Origin: JBGSWC01 sp041752635
GTDB lineage: Bacteria; Planctomycetota; Planctomycetia; Pirellulales; Lacipirellulaceae
DNA: 64,000 nucleotides
Direction: 5' to 3'
Assembly (NCBI GenBank): GCA_041752635.1
Contig: JBGSWC010000324.1
Span: forward strand, 1 to 64,000
The position numbers were made by a program, and so were the translations under genes. This document shows positions 56,723-64,000 of this stretch, piece after piece (the stretch's first letter is position 1; each line of letters starts with the position of its first letter). The notes below the pieces were generated by a model. It did not search any database. It saw nothing but the letters and a program-made list of their open reading frames with translations, and was not told the DNA's origin.

Positions 56723-58966
56723 ATGAACGAATCGCCGAGTTCGCCAACCTCGTCTGGCGATTTGACTGCTGCCGAGATGGTCCACACGCTTGCGCGACTC
56801 GGGCGGTGCATTTGGTATCGACGGACCATCGTAGCCGCGACGATCATCGCGTCGTTGCTGCTGGGAACAGCCCATTATTTGACCGCGCCGCGCATTTATC
56901 AGTCGACCGCCAAGCTTTACATCGTTGAACGTCACGCCGACAAGGTGACAACGATGGGGGAGCAAATGGTCGGCGAAAATCTGATGACGACACAACGCGA
57001 GTTGGTGACGAGCCCCGTCGTCGTGCAAGCCGCGATTGAACAACTCGCGCCGCAGTATCGCATCGACTTCGAGAATTTGCCGCCATCGCGATGGATCGAT
57101 TGTGTGCGAGAGAGTCTCACGGCCAACGACGTTCGCCACACGAACATGATTGAGTTGAGCTTTCGCTCGCGAAACTCCGAAGCGGCTGCCGCGGTCGTCA
57201 GTGCCGTTTTGCAGTCGTACCTCAATTTCATGGAAACCAACCACCGCGGCACTGCCAGCGAAAACGTCGCTGCGTTGACGACCCAACTCATTCAGTGGCA
57301 ACAAGCACTCAAGCAAAAGCAAAACGCCCTACAGAGCAAGAGTCAATCGGTTGGAGCGATGACACTGAACAAAGAAGACGGGCTCGTCAACGCAGCCGTG
57401 ATGAAGGCGAGCCGGTTGCAGGACAAGCTGCTTGATGTCCAAGATGAGCGACGCGAATTCGACGCATCGCTTGCGGCGCTGCGCCAAGCGCGTCAGCGTG
57501 GTGACGACTTGAAGCCACACTTGCGCAGTATCGAGAACGTGGTCGGACAACAACTGCTGGTGTCGTCGCTAGGGCTCTCGCCCCAGGACTTAGAGTCGGT
57601 TCGGGAACAAGAATTCGCAATGCGCACAGCCCAGGAAGAACTAGGCCGAGTGGAACCCTATCTTGGCACCGCCCACCCTCGTGTGGCCGAACTTAAGGCT
57701 AAGGTCGCGGGTCTGCAACAATATCTGGCTAACTATCGTTCGCAAGCGGGGCAACGAATGGCCTCGCTCACAACCGGTGAACTGGGTCCGCTGCTCGAGT
57801 CGATTCTTGTTCAAAACATCAGCCAGATGCAACATCGCGAAGGTCAATTGACGCGTGACTTCAATGCGGCGCAAAACGAAGCTGCCAAACAGAGTGGCGA
57901 TCTCGTCGAACTCGAGATGCTCCGGCGCGAAGTCGACCGGCTTGAACAGCGTGTCGACTCGACCGCCGAGAATATTGCGAAATTCGATTTGCATCTTACG
58001 CAGGGACCGATTCAGGTCACTGTTACCAAAGAACCCTTGCCCGCTCAGCAACCTGTTTCGCCCCGGCTGAAAGTCATTCTTGCGATGTCGCTCGCGGCAG
58101 GCATGTTGCTCGGAGTCGTCTTTGCCTATGTGCAAGATGTGCTTGACGATCGATTTAACTCGATCGACGAGATGGCTGGCCAGCTCAACGTGCCGGTGCT
58201 TGCGATCGTTCGCCAACTCGATCCGCTGCCGGGCGAAGGCATGGCGTCGGTCCATACCTACATGGCTCCGACTTCGGTCGAGACAGAAGCATTCCGAACG
58301 CTCCGCACTTCACTCAAACTGGGCAGCGAAGTCACCGACCGCATTCTCGTTTCCAGTGCCGAACCGGGGGATGGAAAGACGACTGTTAGCGCCAACTTGG
58401 CAGTCGCCTTCGCGCAGTCGGGCCGCCGGACTTTGGTGCTCGATTGCGATTTGCGTCGTCCCGGCATGACGGCACTGCTCGACCTGAAAGGCAAGCCGGG
58501 TGTGTTCGATGTGTTGTCGTCGACCGACGATATTGCAAAACAAGCGCGTGAACATCTCTTGCACACCGATCAAACGGGACTCGATATCATTCCGGCCGGA
58601 CTACGGCGTCCCGACCCGGCCGAGTTGCTGGCGAGCCCGCGATTTATCGAACTACTTGCTTGGGCCGATGCCCACTACGACCAGGTTCTGGTCGACTGCC
58701 CACCAGTGTTGGCGGTAAGCGACGCTCAAATTGTCGGCCGACTGGTCGATGGTGCTGTGCTCGTGGTACGCCCCGAGAAGAACCACCGCCGATTGGTCGT
58801 CCGCGCGTGCGAGCAGTTCCGTACGACCGGCATCACCGTTCTTGGTGTCGTCGCCAATGGCATCAGCGAAACGGGCGGCAGCGGATATGGATATGGGTAT
58901 GGCTACCAATACGGCTATGGTCACGACGAGGCCGATGTGTCGGTTGAACTGCCGAAAGCAGCCTAG
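56723..58966 (+). CDS. Wzc-type tyrosine autokinase / chain-length regulator
   Basis: The 747-residue inner-membrane protein has an N-terminal Wzz domain with a first membrane helix (about 36-52), a long coiled-coil region, a second membrane helix (about 450-470) and a BY-kinase domain. Walker A is SSAEPGDGKTT (Lys552), Walker A' LVLDCDLRRP and Walker B VLVDCPPVL. The C terminus is a Tyr/Gly cluster (GYGYGYGYQYGYGHDE), the probable autophosphorylation site. Cycles of Tyr phosphorylation control polymer length and export. Start is ATG 56723. Confidence 0.95.
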   Translation: MNESPSSPTSSGDLTAAEMVHTLARLGRCIWYRRTIVAATIIASLLLGTAHYLTAPRIYQSTAKLYIVERHADKVTTMGEQMVGENLMTTQRELVTSPVVVQAAIEQLAPQYRIDFENLPPSRWIDCVRESLTANDVRHTNMIELSFRSRNSEAAAAVVSAVLQSYLNFMETNHRGTASENVAALTTQLIQWQQALKQKQNALQSKSQSVGAMTLNKEDGLVNAAVMKASRLQDKLLDVQDERREFDASLAALRQARQRGDDLKPHLRSIENVVGQQLLVSSLGLSPQDLESVREQEFAMRTAQEELGRVEPYLGTAHPRVAELKAKVAGLQQYLANYRSQAGQRMASLTTGELGPLLESILVQNISQMQHREGQLTRDFNAAQNEAAKQSGDLVELEMLRREVDRLEQRVDSTAENIAKFDLHLTQGPIQVTVTKEPLPAQQPVSPRLKVILAMSLAAGMLLGVVFAYVQDVLDDRFNSIDEMAGQLNVPVLAIVRQLDPLPGEGMASVHTYMAPTSVETEAFRTLRTSLKLGSEVTDRILVSSAEPGDGKTTVSANLAVAFAQSGRRTLVLDCDLRRPGMTALLDLKGKPGVFDVLSSTDDIAKQAREHLLHTDQTGLDIIPAGLRRPDPAELLASPRFIELLAWADAHYDQVLVDCPPVLAVSDAQIVGRLVDGAVLVVRPEKNHRRLVVRACEQFRTTGITVLGVVANGISETGGSGYGYGYGYQYGYGHDEADVSVELPKAA

Positions 58967-59011
58967 CCACGATCAATCTAAGTGATTTAATTTTCTGCGC
59001 GATAAAAACCA

Positions 59012-61690
59012 ATGACGAGTTTGTCTGCTCTAGCTCAATGGAAGTCGTCCGAACGCTGGACCGATGTTGAGCTATGGATGCGCGGGCTTGATCGCGCGGT
59101 TGACGGATGCATTGCAGCAACGCTGCTATTCGCGCCGCTGCTGCTCGGTGGTCGTCATCCGGTCGGACGTTTTGTTTTCACTTCGATGGTGTTGGCCGGC
59201 TGTTTGCTGTTCGCAGTGCGGCAGGCGATTTGCTGCCAGCAACCTGTCCGTCGACATCCAACCATCTGGATTGGGATGGTGACGATTGCGATTATCTTTT
59301 TACAGCTTCTTCCGCTGCCAACAACGATCATCGAATGGCTTGCACCAGCACACGGTCATCTACTGAGTGAAGCGGCTGCGATTCCGACGCTTTCACTCGT
59401 ACCGAACGAATCAGCCATTTCCATGGCCGTTGCGATGGGCTACGTGGGGCTACTGTGGCTCGTTATTCAGCGGGTGCGTTCGTTCGACGACATCCGCCGA
59501 CTCGCCCAACTCATCGCCCTGGCAACAATCGTTTTCGCAATGCTCGCTCTGGCTCAACGCTACACGGCCGGAGGACGTTTTCTCTGGGTTTATGAACATC
59601 CTTTCCGCACAACCAGCGATGTCGTGAAAGGGCCATTTGCCAATCGCAACCACTTCGCTAGCTTTTTGGCGATGGGAGCCGGAACGCTCGTCGCCTGGTT
59701 GTTCGCCGGTGCAACGATACGCAAAGATCGGCCTCTGCAATCAGCGCCCCGCATGTTGCAGGTATCAGAGCGCTCGCTATTGATGGCCGGACTGTTTGTG
59801 GTGTGCTTCGCCAGCGTGCTCACCGCGTCGCGTGGCGGAATCGCGGTGCTGGTTGTCGCCGGAATTGTGCTAGCCACACTGTTCGCAAGCCGACGGCTGC
59901 TCAATTTACAGAGCAGCGCCATCGCGGCGACCGGAATCGCGCTGTTCATCGTGATCGCGGCGATGCAAGCGAGTAGCAATGTCTCCGATCGACTCGGCGA
60001 TTTGGCGACCGGCGATGTTAGCCAACTCGACGCCGAAGGCGCGAGGCAAACCATTTGGTCGGCGAACCTCGCCGCTATCTCTCATGGTGGTCTGCTGGGA
60101 ACTGGTGCGGGCACCCATCGCAGTGTCCATGCGGCCTACTTGCCGGTCTCGATTGCCAAACCGTTTAGCCACGCCGAGAATAGCTACTTGCAAATCGGCA
60201 CCGAGATGGGGTTTGCCGGCCTCGCGCTCCTGGCAGTAGCAATTGGTTGCGTGATCACTACCGCTGTTCGCGCGCTTCGCTGCTGCCACGACCGAAACGA
60301 ATACCTTGTTGTTTCAGGTCTCGTGGCGACAATTGCCGTCGCGCTCGTTCACAACCTATTCGACTTCACTTGGTACATCCCGGCTTGCATGACAATTGTG
60401 CTGGTCGCCGTCGGGTGCTTAGCACGGGTATCACAACTAAAAACGAATCGCACCGAGACTCCATCGCCGTTGTCATGGCGCTATGCGGCCGTCGTTTGCG
60501 CGCTCACATTCGCCGTTTGTGCTACGACGCTGTGGCCCTCGCTACGCGGTTCGGCGGCTTGGGATCGCTATCTTCGGCTTGCTGTGCGCAGCGATCGCCT
60601 CGAAGCACAGCAAGCGCGGGGCGACTTCGCCGCTAGTCAACAAGCGACAGCCGACTATCGGCAATGGTTGGCCGATGAAATGGCCAAAGAGTTGCGGACT
60701 CTGCTGGCGGCAGATCCCCACGATGCCGAAGCCCATGTCCGCTACGCCGAAGTCTGTCTCCGCGAATTCGAACGTCGACGCGCGGTGGCCGCCAATCGGC
60801 AGTCGCTGAGTCAGATCGCCGCGACCTGCCGCGACGTGAGTTTTCCAAACCAAGAGGATCTGCTGGCTTGGCTGCGCCGTGCGTTTGGCGACGTCGATAC
60901 GCAACTACTGATTGAAGCACATCGCCACGCGGAATTCGCCACACAACTCTCTGTCGTCGACGCAACGGCTTGGTTGCTGCGAGCCCAAACCGCGTTCCTC
61001 GATCCGAAGCATGTCGATCGAGCAACAACACAATTGGCCCAAGCGACGCGACTGGCGCCGCACGACGGAGCGGTGCTGTTCGAATTGGGTGTCCAGCGTT
61101 CGTTGGTGGGCGACAACGCCGGGGCACTCGAAGCATGGCAGGCCTGTTTCGTCGCTGCGGGGCCGTACAAGTATCGCATTGTGGAGATACTAGCGGGCGT
61201 GGTTCCAGCGAGTGACTTTATTGCCGATTTCCGTCCCGATTGGTCGACATTGCACGAAGTGTGGAAGAAATACGTCGCGCAAGGAGACGAACAGCAGCTT
61301 CGCCAATTGCTCGACTATGCGGTCGAAATCACAGACAGCGGCGACAGCAAGTCACTCGGTACATTTCCCGTTCACGCTTGGCGGTGGCTTGCGACCATGT
61401 ATCGCGATTTAGGAGACGATCAAATGTCGCTCGCCCAACTGAAGCGCGCCATGCAGTGCGATGCCAATCAATTCGGTGTTCGTTTCGATCTCGCGCAAAC
61501 GCTGATGCGACTCGCGCAGTATGGAGAGGCCGAACAACATTACCGCTGGTGCCTCGCACGACGCCCCGAAGTCACCGCGCTCAGGCTCAACCTCGAAAAA
61601 GCAACGGCCGCGCGTATGAAGCAACTGCGCGACGAACAAACCAGCGAAATTGCGTCGACGGTTTCGCCAATGCCGACCCTCCCGCGCTAA
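59012..61690 (+). CDS. O-antigen ligase/polymerase-like protein with TPR-like C-terminal domain
   Basis: The 892-residue protein has about twelve membrane segments in its first 500 residues, with the Wzy_C loop LLGTGAGTHRSVHAAYLPVSIAKPFSHAENSYLQIGTEMG (His-Asn pair). A soluble domain of about 390 residues follows. It is Ala-rich with repeated Asp/Glu-Ala-Tyr/Trp pairs and ends with HYRWCLARRPEVTALRLNLEKA, which looks like TPR repeats. A second polymerase/ligase of this kind beside the left-arm gene suggests one polymerises and the other ligates. ATG 59012; it follows the Wzc gene by 45 bases. Confidence 0.9.
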   Translation: MTSLSALAQWKSSERWTDVELWMRGLDRAVDGCIAATLLFAPLLLGGRHPVGRFVFTSMVLAGCLLFAVRQAICCQQPVRRHPTIWIGMVTIAIIFLQLLPLPTTIIEWLAPAHGHLLSEAAAIPTLSLVPNESAISMAVAMGYVGLLWLVIQRVRSFDDIRRLAQLIALATIVFAMLALAQRYTAGGRFLWVYEHPFRTTSDVVKGPFANRNHFASFLAMGAGTLVAWLFAGATIRKDRPLQSAPRMLQVSERSLLMAGLFVVCFASVLTASRGGIAVLVVAGIVLATLFASRRLLNLQSSAIAATGIALFIVIAAMQASSNVSDRLGDLATGDVSQLDAEGARQTIWSANLAAISHGGLLGTGAGTHRSVHAAYLPVSIAKPFSHAENSYLQIGTEMGFAGLALLAVAIGCVITTAVRALRCCHDRNEYLVVSGLVATIAVALVHNLFDFTWYIPACMTIVLVAVGCLARVSQLKTNRTETPSPLSWRYAAVVCALTFAVCATTLWPSLRGSAAWDRYLRLAVRSDRLEAQQARGDFAASQQATADYRQWLADEMAKELRTLLAADPHDAEAHVRYAEVCLREFERRRAVAANRQSLSQIAATCRDVSFPNQEDLLAWLRRAFGDVDTQLLIEAHRHAEFATQLSVVDATAWLLRAQTAFLDPKHVDRATTQLAQATRLAPHDGAVLFELGVQRSLVGDNAGALEAWQACFVAAGPYKYRIVEILAGVVPASDFIADFRPDWSTLHEVWKKYVAQGDEQQLRQLLDYAVEITDSGDSKSLGTFPVHAWRWLATMYRDLGDDQMSLAQLKRAMQCDANQFGVRFDLAQTLMRLAQYGEAEQHYRWCLARRPEVTALRLNLEKATAARMKQLRDEQTSEIASTVSPMPTLPR

Positions 61691-61729
61691 AACCTATTCT
61701 CCTACCATTCCCGACAACCAATTACGACA

Positions 61730-63592
61730 ATGAAGTCTTTAACCGTAACTCGACGACGCTGGCAGCGAATGTTGGTCGGCATCGCTGCGGTCGCGCCGCT
61801 ACTGGCGGCAAGCTACTATGCGGCGTTTGCATTGCGATTTGGCGGCGATGTGCCGGAGTCGGCTAAACACCTGCTGTGGGTTTCGCTCCCTTGGGTGCTG
61901 TATGCCAAGTGTCTCGCGGTCGGCTGGGCACTGCTCGAAAGCGGCCTCTCGCGAGTCGTTTCGTTTCACGATATGAAGGTCTTGCTTAAAGCGTCAGTGG
62001 TTGGTGGTCTGGGGGTGATCGTGATCGACGCACTCGCCGTTCCCGAAACGACGGTGCCGCGGAGCGTCGTGTTACTCGATGGTGGCATTTCGTTTATTGC
62101 CATGTGTAGCGTCCGAGCCCTGCCGCGCATGTGGAGCGAAACCCGCAGCCAGTTCCGGCGGTCGGGCGACGAGACTCGTGTGCTTATTGTCGGCGTGAGT
62201 GACAAGGGAGCGACGCTGCTGCGAGAGATTCATCAAAACGCCCAACTCAATTATCATGTCGCGGGATTCATCGACGATCGCCCGCAGCTCGTCGGACAGC
62301 TTATCGCTGGCGTACCTGTCGTCGGCACAACGGCCGATTTGGGCGACATCGCCGAGCGATATCGCATCGAAGAAGTGCTCATTACGGCCGGCGAGGTCGA
62401 TGGGCGGAGCGTTCGCCAACTGCACGCAGCCGCTGCCGAATGGGGATTAAAACTAAAAGTTCTGCCCAGTTATCAGCAACTGATCGAGCAACATGTTTCG
62501 GTCCAACCGCGTGAGGTGGCCATTGAAGATCTGCTGCAACGCGAGTCGGTTGACATCGACCTCGAAACGATCGGCGAATGGCTCACTGGTCGCGTGGTTC
62601 TCGTGACGGGGAGCGCGGGCAGCATTGGGTCGGAGATCTGCCGACAACTGCTCCAACTCGCTCCTGCCCGGCTTGTGCTACTCGATCGCTCGGAGACCGG
62701 CCAGTTCTTTCTTGATCGCGAGCTTCGGAGGCTCGCACCCCACTTGGCGATCGACACGGTCATTGCCGATGCGACCGACCGCAGTCGGCTCAACGCGGTG
62801 TTTGCTCAATATCGCCCCGACATTGTGTTCCACGCCGCTGCCTACAAACATGTACCCCTGATGGAACAGCACCCGGGCGAAGCGATCAAAAACATCGTAC
62901 TCGCCACCCGTAATTTGGTCGACGTGGCCGAACAACATAATGTATCAGCGTTTGTCATGATCTCGACTGACAAAGCGGTCAATCCAACGAGTGTAATGGG
63001 CTCGTGCAAACAATTGGCCGAGCGATATGTGCAATCGACTGCCGCCACATCGAAATGCCGCTTCGTGACAGTACGATTCGGCAACGTGCTCGACAGCGCC
63101 GGCAGTGTGGTGCCCGTGTTTCGCGAACAGATCGCTCGTGGCGGACCGATCACGGTCACCCACCCCGACATCATTCGCTTCTTCATGCTCATTCCCGAAG
63201 CGGCCCAGCTTGTGATTCAGGCGGGAGCGATGGGGCAGGGGGGCGAGATTTTTGTGCTCGACATGGGCGAACCAGTGAAAATCGTCGACCTTGCCCGCGA
63301 CATGATTCGCCTGTCGGGGTTGCGCGAGGGAGATGACATCGAGATCGAATTCACTGGTCTGAGGCCAGGGGAGAAGCTCTATGAAGAACTCTACGGCGAA
63401 GGCGAACAGCATCGCCGTACGACGCACCCAAAGATCATGGTCGCCGACAGCCAGCAGCGTCGCCTACTCGAAGTCATTCGTGATATCGCGGCGCTGGAGA
63501 AATGCGCAAACGCCGATCCGGCGATTGTCGTGGCGCGACTCCAAGAAGCAGTCGAGTTGCAACCGGCAGTGAAATTGCCTGCCGCGGCGTAG
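61730..63592 (+). CDS. Nucleotide-sugar 4,6-dehydratase/epimerase of the CapD/WbpM (FlaA1-type) family
   Basis: The 620-residue protein has four N-terminal membrane segments (about 15-130), a CoA-binding-like domain, and an extended SDR domain: nucleotide-binding GSAGSIGSE (Gly294-Gly300), HAAAYKHVPLME, and STDKAVNPTSVMGSCKQLAE. In this family Met replaces the usual SDR Tyr (MxxxK: VMGSCK), as here. It converts UDP-sugars to 4-keto intermediates at the membrane for polysaccharide synthesis. Start ATG 61730; last gene of the right arm in the window. Confidence 0.95.
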   Translation: MKSLTVTRRRWQRMLVGIAAVAPLLAASYYAAFALRFGGDVPESAKHLLWVSLPWVLYAKCLAVGWALLESGLSRVVSFHDMKVLLKASVVGGLGVIVIDALAVPETTVPRSVVLLDGGISFIAMCSVRALPRMWSETRSQFRRSGDETRVLIVGVSDKGATLLREIHQNAQLNYHVAGFIDDRPQLVGQLIAGVPVVGTTADLGDIAERYRIEEVLITAGEVDGRSVRQLHAAAAEWGLKLKVLPSYQQLIEQHVSVQPREVAIEDLLQRESVDIDLETIGEWLTGRVVLVTGSAGSIGSEICRQLLQLAPARLVLLDRSETGQFFLDRELRRLAPHLAIDTVIADATDRSRLNAVFAQYRPDIVFHAAAYKHVPLMEQHPGEAIKNIVLATRNLVDVAEQHNVSAFVMISTDKAVNPTSVMGSCKQLAERYVQSTAATSKCRFVTVRFGNVLDSAGSVVPVFREQIARGGPITVTHPDIIRFFMLIPEAAQLVIQAGAMGQGGEIFVLDMGEPVKIVDLARDMIRLSGLREGDDIEIEFTGLRPGEKLYEELYGEGEQHRRTTHPKIMVADSQQRRLLEVIRDIAALEKCANADPAIVVARLQEAVELQPAVKLPAAA

Positions 63593-63799
63593 GGCGGCAA
63601 GCGCCAGCGGAAGTGGTACGCAAAAAGAGCGACTTCGCGAGAGTCGACGATCTGCACGCGAGAGAGGCGAGCCATGGCATGGTTCCCAGTTTTTTGGTGC
63701 CAACGCTCGTGAGTATTCGCACGTTCAGTATCGTGTCAAGTGAGTTTGGGGAGAAAATCGGAGAATGGATGACTAGATGCCTGTCCCAGTTTGGTGACT
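63593..63799. other. Short region after the EPS locus
   Basis: The 207 bases after the CapD-type stop show no terminator hairpin and no gene. The sequence is followed by an open frame that runs off the edge. Confidence 0.35.
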
Positions 63800-64000
63800 G
63801 TGAGACATGCGGTACTCGAAACGAGGGCCGGAAAGGGCTACAGCACTTTGCGTGGGCTGGATGAAGACACAGTCGGCTTTATTCAAGCTACAGAACTCTG
63901 GAATCAGCACCGGTTATCTGAGTTCTTAAAGCGTAACCCCGGTAATACCGTAGCTCTGAACTTGCTCGCGGAATCGAGAGCGGGGCGATTACGCAGTTTC
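63800..64000 (+). CDS. Possible partial gene at right edge
   Basis: A frame open from 63773 and with GTG codons at 63794 and 63800 remains open to the end of the window (67 residues from 63800). It reads GYSTLRGLDEDTVGFIQAT and then ELWNQHRLSEFLKRNPGNT. The composition is that of a soluble protein. I do not recognise it, and there is no convincing ribosome-binding site, so it may be a chance frame. Confidence 0.35.
   Translation, partial: MRHAVLETRAGKGYSTLRGLDEDTVGFIQATELWNQHRLSEFLKRNPGNTVALNLLAESRAGRLRSF

Noticed and set aside
1..64000. tRNA, rRNA or other known RNA genes
   Set aside because: No cloverleaf with a conserved T-loop, and no rRNA-like stretch, was recognised by eye; a covariance search was not possible.

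Overview
The window looks like chromosomal DNA of a planctomycete, probably of the Pirellulales. The reasons are two PEP-CTERM proteins, an ECF sigma factor followed by an anti-sigma domain fused to a prepilin-like H-X9-DG protein, a hot-dog dehydratase and a 32-residue basic protein of planctomycete type, weak or absent Shine-Dalgarno sites before many genes, and moderately high GC. I saw no tRNA, rRNA, IS element, prophage or CRISPR array. Genes are close-packed; the only long non-coding stretch is about 18.2-19.1 kb, and it is full of inverted and tandem repeats.

Layout. 0-6.2 kb: end of a conserved protein that runs off the left edge, ribD, a methyltransferase, the ECF sigma factor with its anti-sigma/prepilin-like partner, and a TIGR01777 epimerase-like protein. 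6.3-22.6 kb: a very large MscS-type channel, a NUDIX hydrolase, a secreted metallophosphoesterase with a CBM9-like domain, a beta-propeller protein, two PEP-CTERM proteins, a DsbD-type thiol:disulfide protein, a thioredoxin-like/CAP-like secreted protein and a LarA-like protein. 22.7-26.5 kb: cobalamin-dependent methionine synthase (metH), divergent from the LarA-like gene.

26.5-37.5 kb is all on the minus strand. In transcription order it holds panB, a small membrane protein, the 32-residue basic protein, a FabZ-like dehydratase, a rhomboid protease, trmB, a soluble GAF/PAS histidine kinase, two FixJ-like response regulators (the first with an apparent one-base frameshift in its DNA-binding domain), and a three-gene operon: a half-length squalene-hopene-cyclase-like protein, a chorismate-lyase-like protein and a flavin-dependent halogenase. 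This operon is the best candidate for an undescribed system. A chorismate lyase beside a halogenase suggests a halogenated hydroxybenzoate, and the sensor and regulators lie directly upstream on the same strand.

37.6-49.6 kb is mostly housekeeping: a secreted protein of unknown function, a Bax-inhibitor-1 membrane protein with a clear terminator, an EEP-family hydrolase and cardiolipin synthase in tandem, a divergent UvrA coupled to an unknown gene, ligA with an extra segment, and an RNase D-like protein. 49.6-63.6 kb is a divergent exopolysaccharide locus. On the left arm (minus) are a priming glycosyltransferase, a GT4 glycosyltransferase, a polymerase/ligase, a flippase and a methyltransferase. 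On the right arm (plus) are Wza, Wzc, a second polymerase/ligase with a TPR-like tail, and a CapD/WbpM-type nucleotide-sugar dehydratase. Together they could prime, assemble, flip, polymerise and export a surface polysaccharide.
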